Source: an uncultured bacterium (GTDB taxonomy: Bacteria > Planctomycetota > Phycisphaerae > Phycisphaerales > SM1A02). Taken from it: a stretch of 5,419 nucleotides of DNA. The stretch covers positions 1-5,419 of the forward strand of contig CAIXEV010000459.1 in assembly GCA_903918555.1 (NCBI GenBank), read 5' to 3'. This document shows positions 1 through 5,419 of this stretch, piece after piece (the stretch's first letter is position 1; every line of letters starts with the position of its first letter). The notes beneath the pieces are model-generated. The model saw only the letters and a program-made list of their open reading frames with translations. It was not told the origin of the DNA and did not search any database. Both the position numbers and the translations under genes were made by a program.

Positions 1-42
1 CACCGGTCGTGGGTGAGAGCGGGGCGTCCGCGCAGCCGGCGC

Positions 43-1281
43 TCACCGCTTCTGCGGCGCAACCTGCGTGAACACGAACACCCCGTGCTTGTTCGCGACC
101 GCGATATCGATGCGTCCGTCCGCGTTGAGGTCGCCCGTCCAGAACTGCGTCCCCACCCCGCTGTCGTTGTCGATCTCGTGCTTTACGAACCGCGCGCCGC
201 CGGGCACGGACGCGTCGCGCATGAGCCTGAACCACGCAAGCACCGGCGGCGCCATCGGGTCTTCGTCACCCATCGGCCCGTGCGCCCAGCGGCGCTTGCC
301 CGTGATGATGTCGGGCAGGCCATCGCCGTCGATGTCGCCGATGCGCAGCGCATGAATCTGGCTGAAACCCACGCCGTTCGCGTTGTCGGCGGCCGCGCGC
401 CCCAGGATCACGCGCTCGGTGAACGACCCGTCCGCGTTCTGCTCGAACCACGAAAGGCCGTAGCCGTGCGCCTTGATGCTGGTGACCACATCGGCGCGGC
501 CGTCGCCGTTCACATCGATCGCGTACATCTGCGCGCCGCCCTCGCCGAAGTTCGCGGCGTGGAAGCGCCACGGGTCTGCGGGCATCGCGCCCGCCGCGTC
601 GCGCGCGGGCTGCTCGTACCAGCCCTTGCTCGTGAGGATGTCCGCGCGGCCATCGCCGTTCATGTCGCCGGCACCGTAGCCATGCGTGTAGCGATGCACC
701 GCCTGCGCAGCCTCGGGCCCATGCGCGGTGATCGCGTGAAACCGCGCCTTCGCAAGCGGAGCCTTCCAATCGATCACGGCGAACCCGAACTGCCCGTGCG
801 CATGGCAGAGGAGCTCGGGCCTGCCGTCGCCGTCGACATCGGCGAGATCCGGCGACTCATTGTCGGCGGGCGCGAAGATGTCAACGCGCCGCCAAGTCGC
901 TGCCTCTTTCGTTCCCGGGTTCACGAACACAGACGCGGCCTCGCCCGGCGGCGCGTACACGAGGATGTCGGTCCAGCCGTCTCCGTCGAAGTCGTGCGCG
1001 AACTGCTCGAAGTAGTCGGAGTAGCCGGTGTCCGCGCGGTACGGCGTCTTCGTGATGCCCGCGGGATTGTCGCGTTCAGGCGTGTAGGCCTCGCGCCGCG
1101 CGAAATCGGGGCCAAACCAGATGAACCGCCCTGCCGCGACATCGACATGTCCGTCGCGGTCGAAGTCGGCGGCGGTGCAGCCTTCCGCAAGGAAGTCCTT
1201 CGTCAGCGTGCGCTTGGCGAAGGCGACGCCGTCCGGCGGCACAAGAGCCTGCGCGAGCGCGACAAAGACGATTGCGTGCAT
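43..1281 (-). CDS. Exported FG-GAP/VCBS repeat protein, probable seven-bladed beta-propeller
   Basis: This is a predicted exported protein of 412 residues. Seven copies of a calcium-loop repeat of the form DxDxDGxxDh are visible, beginning near residues 39, 97, 148, 206, 256, 316 and 384 (for example DVNGDGRADVVTS at 256 and DLNADGRIDIAVA at 384). Integrin-like FG-GAP/VCBS repeats each form one blade, so seven copies fit a complete propeller; such proteins usually bind ligands or stabilise assemblies outside the cytoplasm. The N-terminus is a short hydrophobic segment (residues 3-14) with a possible cleavage site after AQA at residue 12. It lacks a charged start, so it is a weak signal peptide. 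The ATG at 1281 is preferred because a strong Shine-Dalgarno lies just upstream. The only nearby upstream start is a TTG overlapping the stop of the preceding gene, and it would translate the Shine-Dalgarno as SGEGGG. The gene follows the NagB/PIG-L fusion by 17 bp, which suggests one operon. No catalytic domain is visible and the ligand is unknown. Confidence 0.9.
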   Translation of the reverse strand: MHAIVFVALAQALVPPDGVAFAKRTLTKDFLAEGCTAADFDRDGHVDVAAGRFIWFGPDFARREAYTPERDNPAGITKTPYRADTGYSDYFEQFAHDFDGDGWTDILVYAPPGEAASVFVNPGTKEAATWRRVDIFAPADNESPDLADVDGDGRPELLCHAHGQFGFAVIDWKAPLAKARFHAITAHGPEAAQAVHRYTHGYGAGDMNGDGRADILTSKGWYEQPARDAAGAMPADPWRFHAANFGEGGAQMYAIDVNGDGRADVVTSIKAHGYGLSWFEQNADGSFTERVILGRAAADNANGVGFSQIHALRIGDIDGDGLPDIITGKRRWAHGPMGDEDPMAPPVLAWFRLMRDASVPGGARFVKHEIDNDSGVGTQFWTGDLNADGRIDIAVANKHGVFVFTQVAPQKR

Positions 1282-1285
1282 CCCG

Positions 1286-1292
1286 CCTCCTT
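1286..1292 (-). promoter_or_regulatory. Shine-Dalgarno for the FG-GAP repeat gene
   Basis: The minus strand reads AAGGAGG, preceded by GG, four bases before the ATG at 1281. It decides the start of the downstream gene against the upstream in-frame TTG at 1302. It lies in the 17-bp gap after the fusion gene's stop codon, so translation of the second gene can begin independently on a shared transcript. Confidence 0.8.
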
Positions 1293-1298
1293 CCCCGC

Positions 1299-3305
1299 TC
1301 AATCGAGCGGTCGGCCGTCCCAGCGCACGAACGACTCGATCGCCTCGTATTCCTGCAGGCCGAGCTCGTCGTAGAGCTTCGCCGTCTGCGCGTTGCGCTG
1401 CTCGGCGCGCTCCCAGAACTCGCGTTCGTCGGCGCCCGGGAAGAGCGCGCGGTCCTTCTGCGACTGGTGCTTGAAGATCGCCGCACGCTTGCGCGCGACT
1501 TCATCGGGCGACAGCGGCACCGCCATCTCGGTCTGCTCGACATCCCACTCCTGCCACGCGCCGCGGTAGAGCCAGGTCGTGCACTGCTTCATCCACTCGT
1601 GGTCCGCGGGCTCGCCCGCGCACTCGCGCAGCGCGCGGAAGATCGCGGCCAGACACACGCGATGCGTGCCATGCGGGTCGCTGAGGTCGCCCGCCGCGTA
1701 GACCAAGTGAGGTTTCACGGCACGCAGAATGTTCTTGACAATCTCGATGTCCTCTGTGCCGAGCGGCTTCTTGCGCACGCGGCCCGTCTCGTAGAACGGC
1801 ATGTCGAGGAAATGCAGGCGCTCTTCGGGCACGCCGCAGTAGATGCCCGCGGCCTTCGCCTCGCCGCGGCGGATGAGCGCCTTCAACCGCTGCACCTCGG
1901 GCGGGTCGACTTCGCCCGGGCGCTTCGACTTCAGCTTGCGCGCGATGTCGTGCTCCATGCGTTCGGTCTTGGCGCCTTCGAAGCCGAAGAGGCCGTTGAA
2001 GTCGGACGCGAAGTCGAGGAAGCGCAGCGCCTCGGCGTCGAACACCGCGATGTTGCCCGAGGTCTGGTACGCGACATGCACCTCGTGGCCCTGGTCGACG
2101 AGGCGGATGAGCGTGCCGCCCATCGAGATGACATCGTCGTCGGGATGCGGGCTAAAGATGAGCACGCGCTTCGGGAAGATTTCGTCGCCGGGGCGGTCGA
2201 TGTCGCCCGCCTGCTTGCGCGACTCGGGCTTGCCGCCCGGCCAGCCCGTGATCGATCGCTGCAGATCGCGGAAGACGGAGATGTTGAGGTCGTACGCCTT
2301 GCCGCGGCCCGCGAGGAGATCCTGCAGGTGGTGCTCGTTGTAGTCCTCGGCGGTGAGCTTGAGGATCGCCTTCTTCGTCGTGCGCGCGAGCCAGATCACG
2401 GCCTTGCGCGTGAGGGCGTCGTCCCACTCGAGGTCGTGGTTTCCACTGTGATTCGCGCTCGCCCACGGCGCCTTGCAGCGCTCGAGCTCGGCGGCTGCGG
2501 CGAGGTCGAGGTAGACCTGCGCATTCGCGTGTTCCTGCAGAAAGCTCGCGGCGATCGAGTTCGTGACGCCGCCCTCGATCGCACGCGCGACGACAGGCGC
2601 CTTGCCCTCGCCGAACGCCAGCATCACCACGCGCTTCGCCTCGAGGATGGTGCCGACGCCCATCGTCACCGCGCGCGTCGGCACATTCTCCTCGCCGAAG
2701 AAGTCGCTCGCCGCGTCCTTGCGCGTCACGCGGTCGAGCGTGATCAGGCGCGTGCGGCTCGTGCGCGCGGAGCCGGGCTCGTTGAAGCCGATGTGGCCCG
2801 TGCGGCCGATGCCGAGGAGCTGGAGGTCGATGCCGCCCGCGGCGCGGATCATGCGCTCGTAGGCGTCGCACATCGCGCGCACTTCTTCTTCGCCGGCGGT
2901 GCCATCGGGAATGTGCGTGTTCGCCGGGTCGATGTCGATCCGGTCGAAGAGATGCTCGCGCATGAAGCGGCGGTAGCTCTGCAGCTCGTGCGGCTGCATG
3001 GGCCAGTACTCGTCGAGGTTGAAGGTGACGACACTCTTGAAGGAGAGGCCTTCCTCGCGGTGGAGGCGCACGAGCTCGTCGTAGACGCCCGTCGGCGTCG
3101 AGCCCGTCGCGAGACCGAGCACGCAACGCTCGCCCTTCGCGGCCTTCGCGCGGATAAGTTCCGCGATCTCGCGGGCGACGGTTGCGGAGACATCCTTCGC
3201 ACGCGCGAACACGCGCGTCGGCGTCCGTTCTGCGGGCGAGGCGATCTCCCAGTACGCAGGCGTACGGGGCGCGGGCTTGGTCTCGATCGACTGTGCGGTC
3301 GGCAT
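1299..3305 (-). CDS. nagB: NagB-type glucosamine-6-phosphate deaminase fused to a PIG-L/LmbE deacetylase domain
   Basis: This is a cytoplasmic two-domain protein of 668 residues; no signal peptide is visible. Residues about 30-275 are a NagB deaminase/isomerase domain, the family that converts glucosamine-6-phosphate to fructose-6-phosphate and ammonia. Visible motifs are LGLATGSTPTG (63-73), FNLDEY (95-100, Asp98 matching E. coli Asp72), GHIGFNEP (170-177, His171 and Glu176 matching His143 and Glu148) and FGEGKA (231-236, Lys235 matching Lys208). Residues about 280-375 are a linker. Residues about 379-640 are a PIG-L/LmbE zinc-dependent N-deacetylase domain with SPHPDDD (385-391) and DPHGTH (543-548), supplying His387, Asp390 and His548 as likely zinc ligands and Asp389 as base. 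A single-domain NagB is about 240-270 residues; this fused length is known in Bacteroidetes and planctomycetes, where it is annotated as deaminase-like. Thr169 replaces E. coli Asp141 and Asp201 replaces Arg172, so the exact reaction is uncertain. The ATG at 3305 has an ideal Shine-Dalgarno. Confidence 0.93.
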   Translation of the reverse strand: MPTAQSIETKPAPRTPAYWEIASPAERTPTRVFARAKDVSATVAREIAELIRAKAAKGERCVLGLATGSTPTGVYDELVRLHREEGLSFKSVVTFNLDEYWPMQPHELQSYRRFMREHLFDRIDIDPANTHIPDGTAGEEEVRAMCDAYERMIRAAGGIDLQLLGIGRTGHIGFNEPGSARTSRTRLITLDRVTRKDAASDFFGEENVPTRAVTMGVGTILEAKRVVMLAFGEGKAPVVARAIEGGVTNSIAASFLQEHANAQVYLDLAAAAELERCKAPWASANHSGNHDLEWDDALTRKAVIWLARTTKKAILKLTAEDYNEHHLQDLLAGRGKAYDLNISVFRDLQRSITGWPGGKPESRKQAGDIDRPGDEIFPKRVLIFSPHPDDDVISMGGTLIRLVDQGHEVHVAYQTSGNIAVFDAEALRFLDFASDFNGLFGFEGAKTERMEHDIARKLKSKRPGEVDPPEVQRLKALIRRGEAKAAGIYCGVPEERLHFLDMPFYETGRVRKKPLGTEDIEIVKNILRAVKPHLVYAAGDLSDPHGTHRVCLAAIFRALRECAGEPADHEWMKQCTTWLYRGAWQEWDVEQTEMAVPLSPDEVARKRAAIFKHQSQKDRALFPGADEREFWERAEQRNAQTAKLYDELGLQEYEAIESFVRWDGRPLD

Positions 3306-3313
3306 GCGGGCAG

Positions 3314-3320
3314 CCTCCTT
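3314..3320 (-). promoter_or_regulatory. Shine-Dalgarno for the NagB/PIG-L fusion gene
   Basis: The minus strand reads AAGGAGG, eight bases before the ATG at 3305. This is near-optimal spacing and fixes the start as MPTAQS. No convincing sigma-70 promoter is visible in the 91-bp gap (3306-3396), so I cannot say whether the gene has its own promoter or reads through from the gene upstream. Confidence 0.8.
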
Positions 3321-3396
3321 GCTGCGGGCATGATGCTACCGCGAAAGCCGCGAGGAAACGATGTCGGGCGGTGCGGGTTCCAGCATCGGCTTCAAG

Positions 3397-5169
3397 TCAC
3401 GGCCCGACCGACCAGTTCATCTCCTGCCCCCACAGTTTGAAGGCCTTGGGGCCGAACTCGAAAGGCCGCGGATACGCATCGGGGTCTTCGCGATGGGTCG
3501 CCTGCAACGCCGTGACCTCGTACAGACACTCGAGCAGGTCGCTGGTCACCTGGTACGCGAGTTTCTTGCGATTCCCGTCGGTCGGCTCGCTTCCACCGAA
3601 ACCTCTGCTCCCCGCAATCTCGCGGAATCGCGCGAGCACCTGCTGCTCGAGTGCCTCGCTCGGCGGGAACGCCGTGAAGTACCCAATCCCGTCGTTGAAG
3701 ACGGACTCGAGCCGCTGAAGCGCGAGCAGCGTGACCTGCTGCATATCTTCCGGCGGAAGGGCGGACGCATAGCCGGGCGACTCCAGCATCGCGACGATCT
3801 CCCGACGCAGAGTGTCGTGCCACGCGGCGAGTCGATCCTTCAGCTCGGGATAGCTCTCGAGCGCCTCGGTCCAGCACGCGGTGAATACCTTCAGCGAGAC
3901 CGTCATGGCGACGATCCGGAGCGCGGGCCTGCTGCGGTCTGCACCGCACTGCGCAGCGAGCTCTGCGGTCGCGATCGTCTTGATCCGTTCATCGAGGCGT
4001 GCACCAGGCGGAAGCGCACCAAGCAGTCGATCGAACCAATACCCCTCGACCTCGACGGCCGCCTTGCCGCAGTCGGAGTCCCGGCTCAGCGTGTCCCGCA
4101 GCTCCGCAACAAACCGCTTCTGCGCGCTGTGTTCCCGCGTGCCGATCGCGTTGACCTCCGACGCATCGCTCACCCAGCAGCGGTGAAGACAAAGCGAGGT
4201 TGCTCCATCCTGCCCGGGAGGTACCCGTTCGGCCAGGAGTTGGAGGAGGCCGTTCGCGCCAACCGCTTGCGCCTGGCCGCGGATCGTCGCGACGACTCGG
4301 TCGGCCGCCTTCACTTGGCCAACCGAGCGGTGGAGATACTGCCGCGCGTCCATCTCCTCGATCCACGCGATCAACCCAAGCGCATACGGTGGCGGGAGAC
4401 ACACGCCGCGGCGGAGCCACGCCCGCGCCTCGCCCTCGACGGCGGACCGCTCGGCTTCGAGGAGCCGCCGCGTCTCCTCGTCGAGCGACGCCTCGGCGGC
4501 TGCGATCCTGAGTTCTCGAACGCGACCCGCAAGTCCCCATCCTTGGACTGCGCGGCGGTGCACGGCCGCGATCTCGTCGAAGCCTTTGTACGACGAGAAG
4601 CCCTGCGGTCGAGTCCCATCTGCCTCGAGATCGGGCTCGTATCGCCCGACGGTGCAGTCCCCGCTCGCAATCAGGCCGACGATGGACTCGGGAACCTCGA
4701 TCAGCCACGATTCGTGCGGGGCAGCCGTCTGGAGTACTCCGCCGCCGGACGCCGCTTCGGCACGCTCCAGCCGGATACGCGCGAACGGAAACATGCGCCA
4801 CTGATCGGGAAGCTCCGCGAGCCGCTCGCCTTCAATCGGTGAGACAACGGGGCCGAATACGCAGACTTTCGTGCCCTTCTCGTTGCGCACGGTGGCGATG
4901 CCGTAGAACTTGAGATCGCCGCAACGGATCGACAGCGCGGCGGAGCCCGAGCGGGGCAACTGCTCCACGATGCGACTGTCAAGCGTCTGCCCCGTCCCCT
5001 GCGGCGGCTCGTCCGCAAAGGTCGTTCGCGTGGTCGACTCGCTCACGATCAGACCCGCAAGCAGCGCTCCCGCGAGAGATGCTCGCGTAGGCGTCCGACG
5101 CCGCAGCAGAAGCTGACCAAACGATCGGTGTCCCGGCAGAGCGCTGGAGAATTGTCCTGAGTCGAACAT
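3397..5169 (-). CDS. Probable exported protein of unknown function
   Basis: I do not recognise a family for this 590-residue protein. The N-terminus resembles a long signal peptide: a basic stretch RRRTPTR (23-29), a short hydrophobic core SLAGALLAGLIV (31-42), then a polar stretch with a possible cleavage after TFA at residue 52. The twin-arginine-like run does not match the full Tat consensus. Residues about 75-180 alternate hydrophobic and polar residues, suggesting beta strands. Residues about 195-580 look mainly helical and contain a charged segment (215-252) rich in Glu, Arg and Ala. Ten cysteines are spread from residue 83 to 548, so disulfides are possible if it is exported. No transmembrane segment is obvious after the N-terminus, and no catalytic motif was found. 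The ATG at 5169 is chosen because an AAAGGA Shine-Dalgarno sits six bases upstream. Longer starts, as far as a GTG at 5412, would translate the inverted-repeat cluster. Codon use seems more mixed at third positions than in the fusion gene. Confidence 0.82.
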   Translation of the reverse strand: MFDSGQFSSALPGHRSFGQLLLRRRTPTRASLAGALLAGLIVSESTTRTTFADEPPQGTGQTLDSRIVEQLPRSGSAALSIRCGDLKFYGIATVRNEKGTKVCVFGPVVSPIEGERLAELPDQWRMFPFARIRLERAEAASGGGVLQTAAPHESWLIEVPESIVGLIASGDCTVGRYEPDLEADGTRPQGFSSYKGFDEIAAVHRRAVQGWGLAGRVRELRIAAAEASLDEETRRLLEAERSAVEGEARAWLRRGVCLPPPYALGLIAWIEEMDARQYLHRSVGQVKAADRVVATIRGQAQAVGANGLLQLLAERVPPGQDGATSLCLHRCWVSDASEVNAIGTREHSAQKRFVAELRDTLSRDSDCGKAAVEVEGYWFDRLLGALPPGARLDERIKTIATAELAAQCGADRSRPALRIVAMTVSLKVFTACWTEALESYPELKDRLAAWHDTLRREIVAMLESPGYASALPPEDMQQVTLLALQRLESVFNDGIGYFTAFPPSEALEQQVLARFREIAGSRGFGGSEPTDGNRKKLAYQVTSDLLECLYEVTALQATHREDPDAYPRPFEFGPKAFKLWGQEMNWSVGP

Positions 5170-5175
5170 CACAAT

Positions 5176-5181
5176 TCCTTT
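5176..5181 (-). promoter_or_regulatory. Shine-Dalgarno for the unknown exported-protein gene
   Basis: The minus strand reads AAAGGA, six bases before the ATG at 5169. It supports the 590-residue form of the protein. A GTG directly adjoins the ATG upstream (5170-5172) and could serve as an alternative start one codon earlier. The inverted-repeat cluster begins about ten bases further upstream. Confidence 0.65.
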
Positions 5182-5190
5182 GGGAAAGGG

Positions 5191-5242
5191 TGCCTGGCAC
5201 GTGCCAGGAGGTGCCAGGCATCGGACGGCACGCGCCAGGCAT
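5191..5242. repeat. Cluster of GTGCCAGG-type inverted repeats
   Basis: Four copies of an eight-base unit lie within 52 bp: CCTGGCAC (5193-5200), GTGCCAGG (5201-5208), GTGCCAGG (5211-5218) and the variant GCGCCAGG (5232-5239). The first two form a perfect 16-base palindrome (5193-5208). TGCCTGGCAC (5191-5200) also pairs perfectly with GTGCCAGGCA (5211-5220) across a ten-base loop, so two alternative hairpins are possible. GGCACGTGCCAGG at 5196-5208 recurs as GGCACGCGCCAGG at 5227-5239 with one change. From memory, similar GTGCCTGGCAC-type elements are scattered between genes in planctomycetes and some other bacteria. No T-run follows on either strand, so a standard rho-independent terminator is not supported. 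Confidence 0.8.
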
Positions 5243-5250
5243 CCTGACTT

Positions 5251-5265
5251 GACGCGGCACGCGTC
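5251..5265. repeat. Short hairpin, 6-bp stem
   Basis: GACGCG (5251-5256) pairs perfectly with CGCGTC (5260-5265) around a three-base loop. It lies directly beside the GTGCCAGG repeat cluster, in the leader region of the unknown exported-protein gene. A stem this short and GC-rich is expected by chance fairly often in this DNA, so a function is uncertain. Confidence 0.4.
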
Positions 5266-5281
5266 TCCGGAGTGCTGATCT

Positions 5282-5295
5282 TTCGGAATTCCGAA
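5282..5295. repeat. Perfect 14-base palindrome, possible operator
   Basis: TTCGGAATTCCGAA is its own reverse complement over 14 bases. It lies 113 bp upstream of the ATG at 5169 and has an AT-containing centre in otherwise GC-rich DNA. This shape suits a dimeric repressor or activator site, but no promoter elements next to it are convincing, so the regulatory role is inferred. Confidence 0.4.
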
Positions 5296-5358
5296 GGCTG
5301 GTCCGTCCAAGGTCAGGGTTTCGGCCACTAGCCAAGGGACAGCAGCGCCCCGTTTCGA

Positions 5359-5384
5359 CGGCGGGCGATCCCTTACGCCCGCCG
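5359..5384. repeat. Strong hairpin, 9-bp GC-rich stem
   Basis: CGGCGGGCG (5359-5367) pairs perfectly with CGCCCGCCG (5376-5384) around an eight-base loop. It could end transcription from a gene beyond the right edge, or it could be an RNA structure in a leader. No T-run follows on either strand, so I do not call a rho-independent terminator. Confidence 0.45.
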
Positions 5385-5419
5385 CATCGGCGCCAAGCCG
5401 CCCGAACATCACGAGGATG

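Larger units (their letters stand above)
5170..5419. other. Non-coding region with several palindromes, upstream of the unknown gene
   Basis: This 250-bp stretch holds no supported gene. Its contents are a Shine-Dalgarno, a GTGCCAGG repeat cluster and three separate hairpins or palindromes. No clear -35/-10 pair facing left was found. The minus-strand frame of the unknown gene stays open through it to a GTG at 5412, but that extension would encode the repeats and has no Shine-Dalgarno support, so it is read as untranslated. Confidence 0.6.

Noticed and set aside
1..42. Possible terminator or start of another gene downstream of the propeller gene
   Set aside because: Only a four-base GAGC/GCTC pairing is visible, and no Shine-Dalgarno precedes the GTG at the window edge.
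13..1374. A 453-codon open frame on the plus strand opposite the propeller gene
   Set aside because: It is antisense to seven well-formed calcium-loop repeats. Its own apparent periodicity (repeated AVAVDV-like stretches) is the mirror of those repeats.
3332..3387. GATGCT and AGCATC form a distant inverted repeat, with a small CGCG stem inside, in the gap between the unknown gene and the fusion gene
   Set aside because: The stems are only four to six bases, the loop is long and there is no T-run, so it is not a credible terminator.
1272..3440. A 722-codon open frame on the plus strand opposite the fusion gene
   Set aside because: Its translation is dominated by Arg, Ala, Val and Leu with no recognisable motif, while the minus strand shows clear NagB and PIG-L motifs. 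Long antisense frames are expected in GC-rich genes.
3361..4842. A 493-codon open frame on the plus strand opposite the unknown exported gene
   Set aside because: This was the hardest choice because the minus-strand protein is also unrecognised. The minus frame is longer, has a Shine-Dalgarno, a signal peptide and the same orientation as its neighbours, while the plus frame is rich in Arg and lacks these.
5163..5412. The ten-base word CGAACATCAC occurs at 5163-5172 and 5403-5412, 240 bp apart and in frame, at both candidate starts
   Set aside because: Matches of ten bases are expected several times by chance in a window of this size, and no similarity extends beyond the word.

Overview
The window looks like a piece of a GC-rich bacterial chromosome. 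It is most plausibly from a Planctomycetota-type organism or a relative. Three things suggest this: a NagB/PIG-L fusion, a seven-repeat FG-GAP (VCBS) exported protein of a type frequent in planctomycetes, and a GTGCCAGG-type inverted-repeat cluster upstream of a gene. The assignment rests on remembered family distributions, not on a marker gene. There is no sign of phage, transposase, CRISPR, tRNA or rRNA.

All three supported genes are on the minus strand, so they read from right to left. First comes about 250 bp of non-coding DNA (5170-5419), rich in hairpins and palindromes. Next is a 590-residue, probably exported protein of unknown function (3397-5169). After a 91-bp gap comes a 668-residue fusion of a glucosamine-6-phosphate deaminase (NagB) domain with a PIG-L/LmbE zinc deacetylase domain (1299-3305). 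Only 17 bp further on is a 412-residue exported protein with seven calcium-loop FG-GAP/VCBS repeats (43-1281), probably a seven-bladed beta-propeller. Bases 1-42 lie beyond the last stop codon and show nothing convincing.

The fusion gene and the propeller gene are probably co-transcribed, because the gap is short and each has its own strong Shine-Dalgarno sequence. The fusion has the parts expected for amino-sugar catabolism: a deacetylase domain, and a deaminase/isomerase domain that could turn glucosamine-6-phosphate into fructose-6-phosphate. However, the NagB domain departs from the E. coli enzyme at two active-site positions, so its exact substrate is open. The propeller protein may bind something outside the cytoplasm; a role linked to the fusion is only inferred. 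The 590-residue gene may or may not belong to the same transcript.

The whole window also carries long open frames on the plus strand opposite the real genes. They are read here as antisense shadows produced by high GC. I see no clear new multi-gene system. The best leads are the altered active site in the fusion, the repeat cluster that ends next to the ribosome binding site of the unknown gene, and the unknown exported protein itself.
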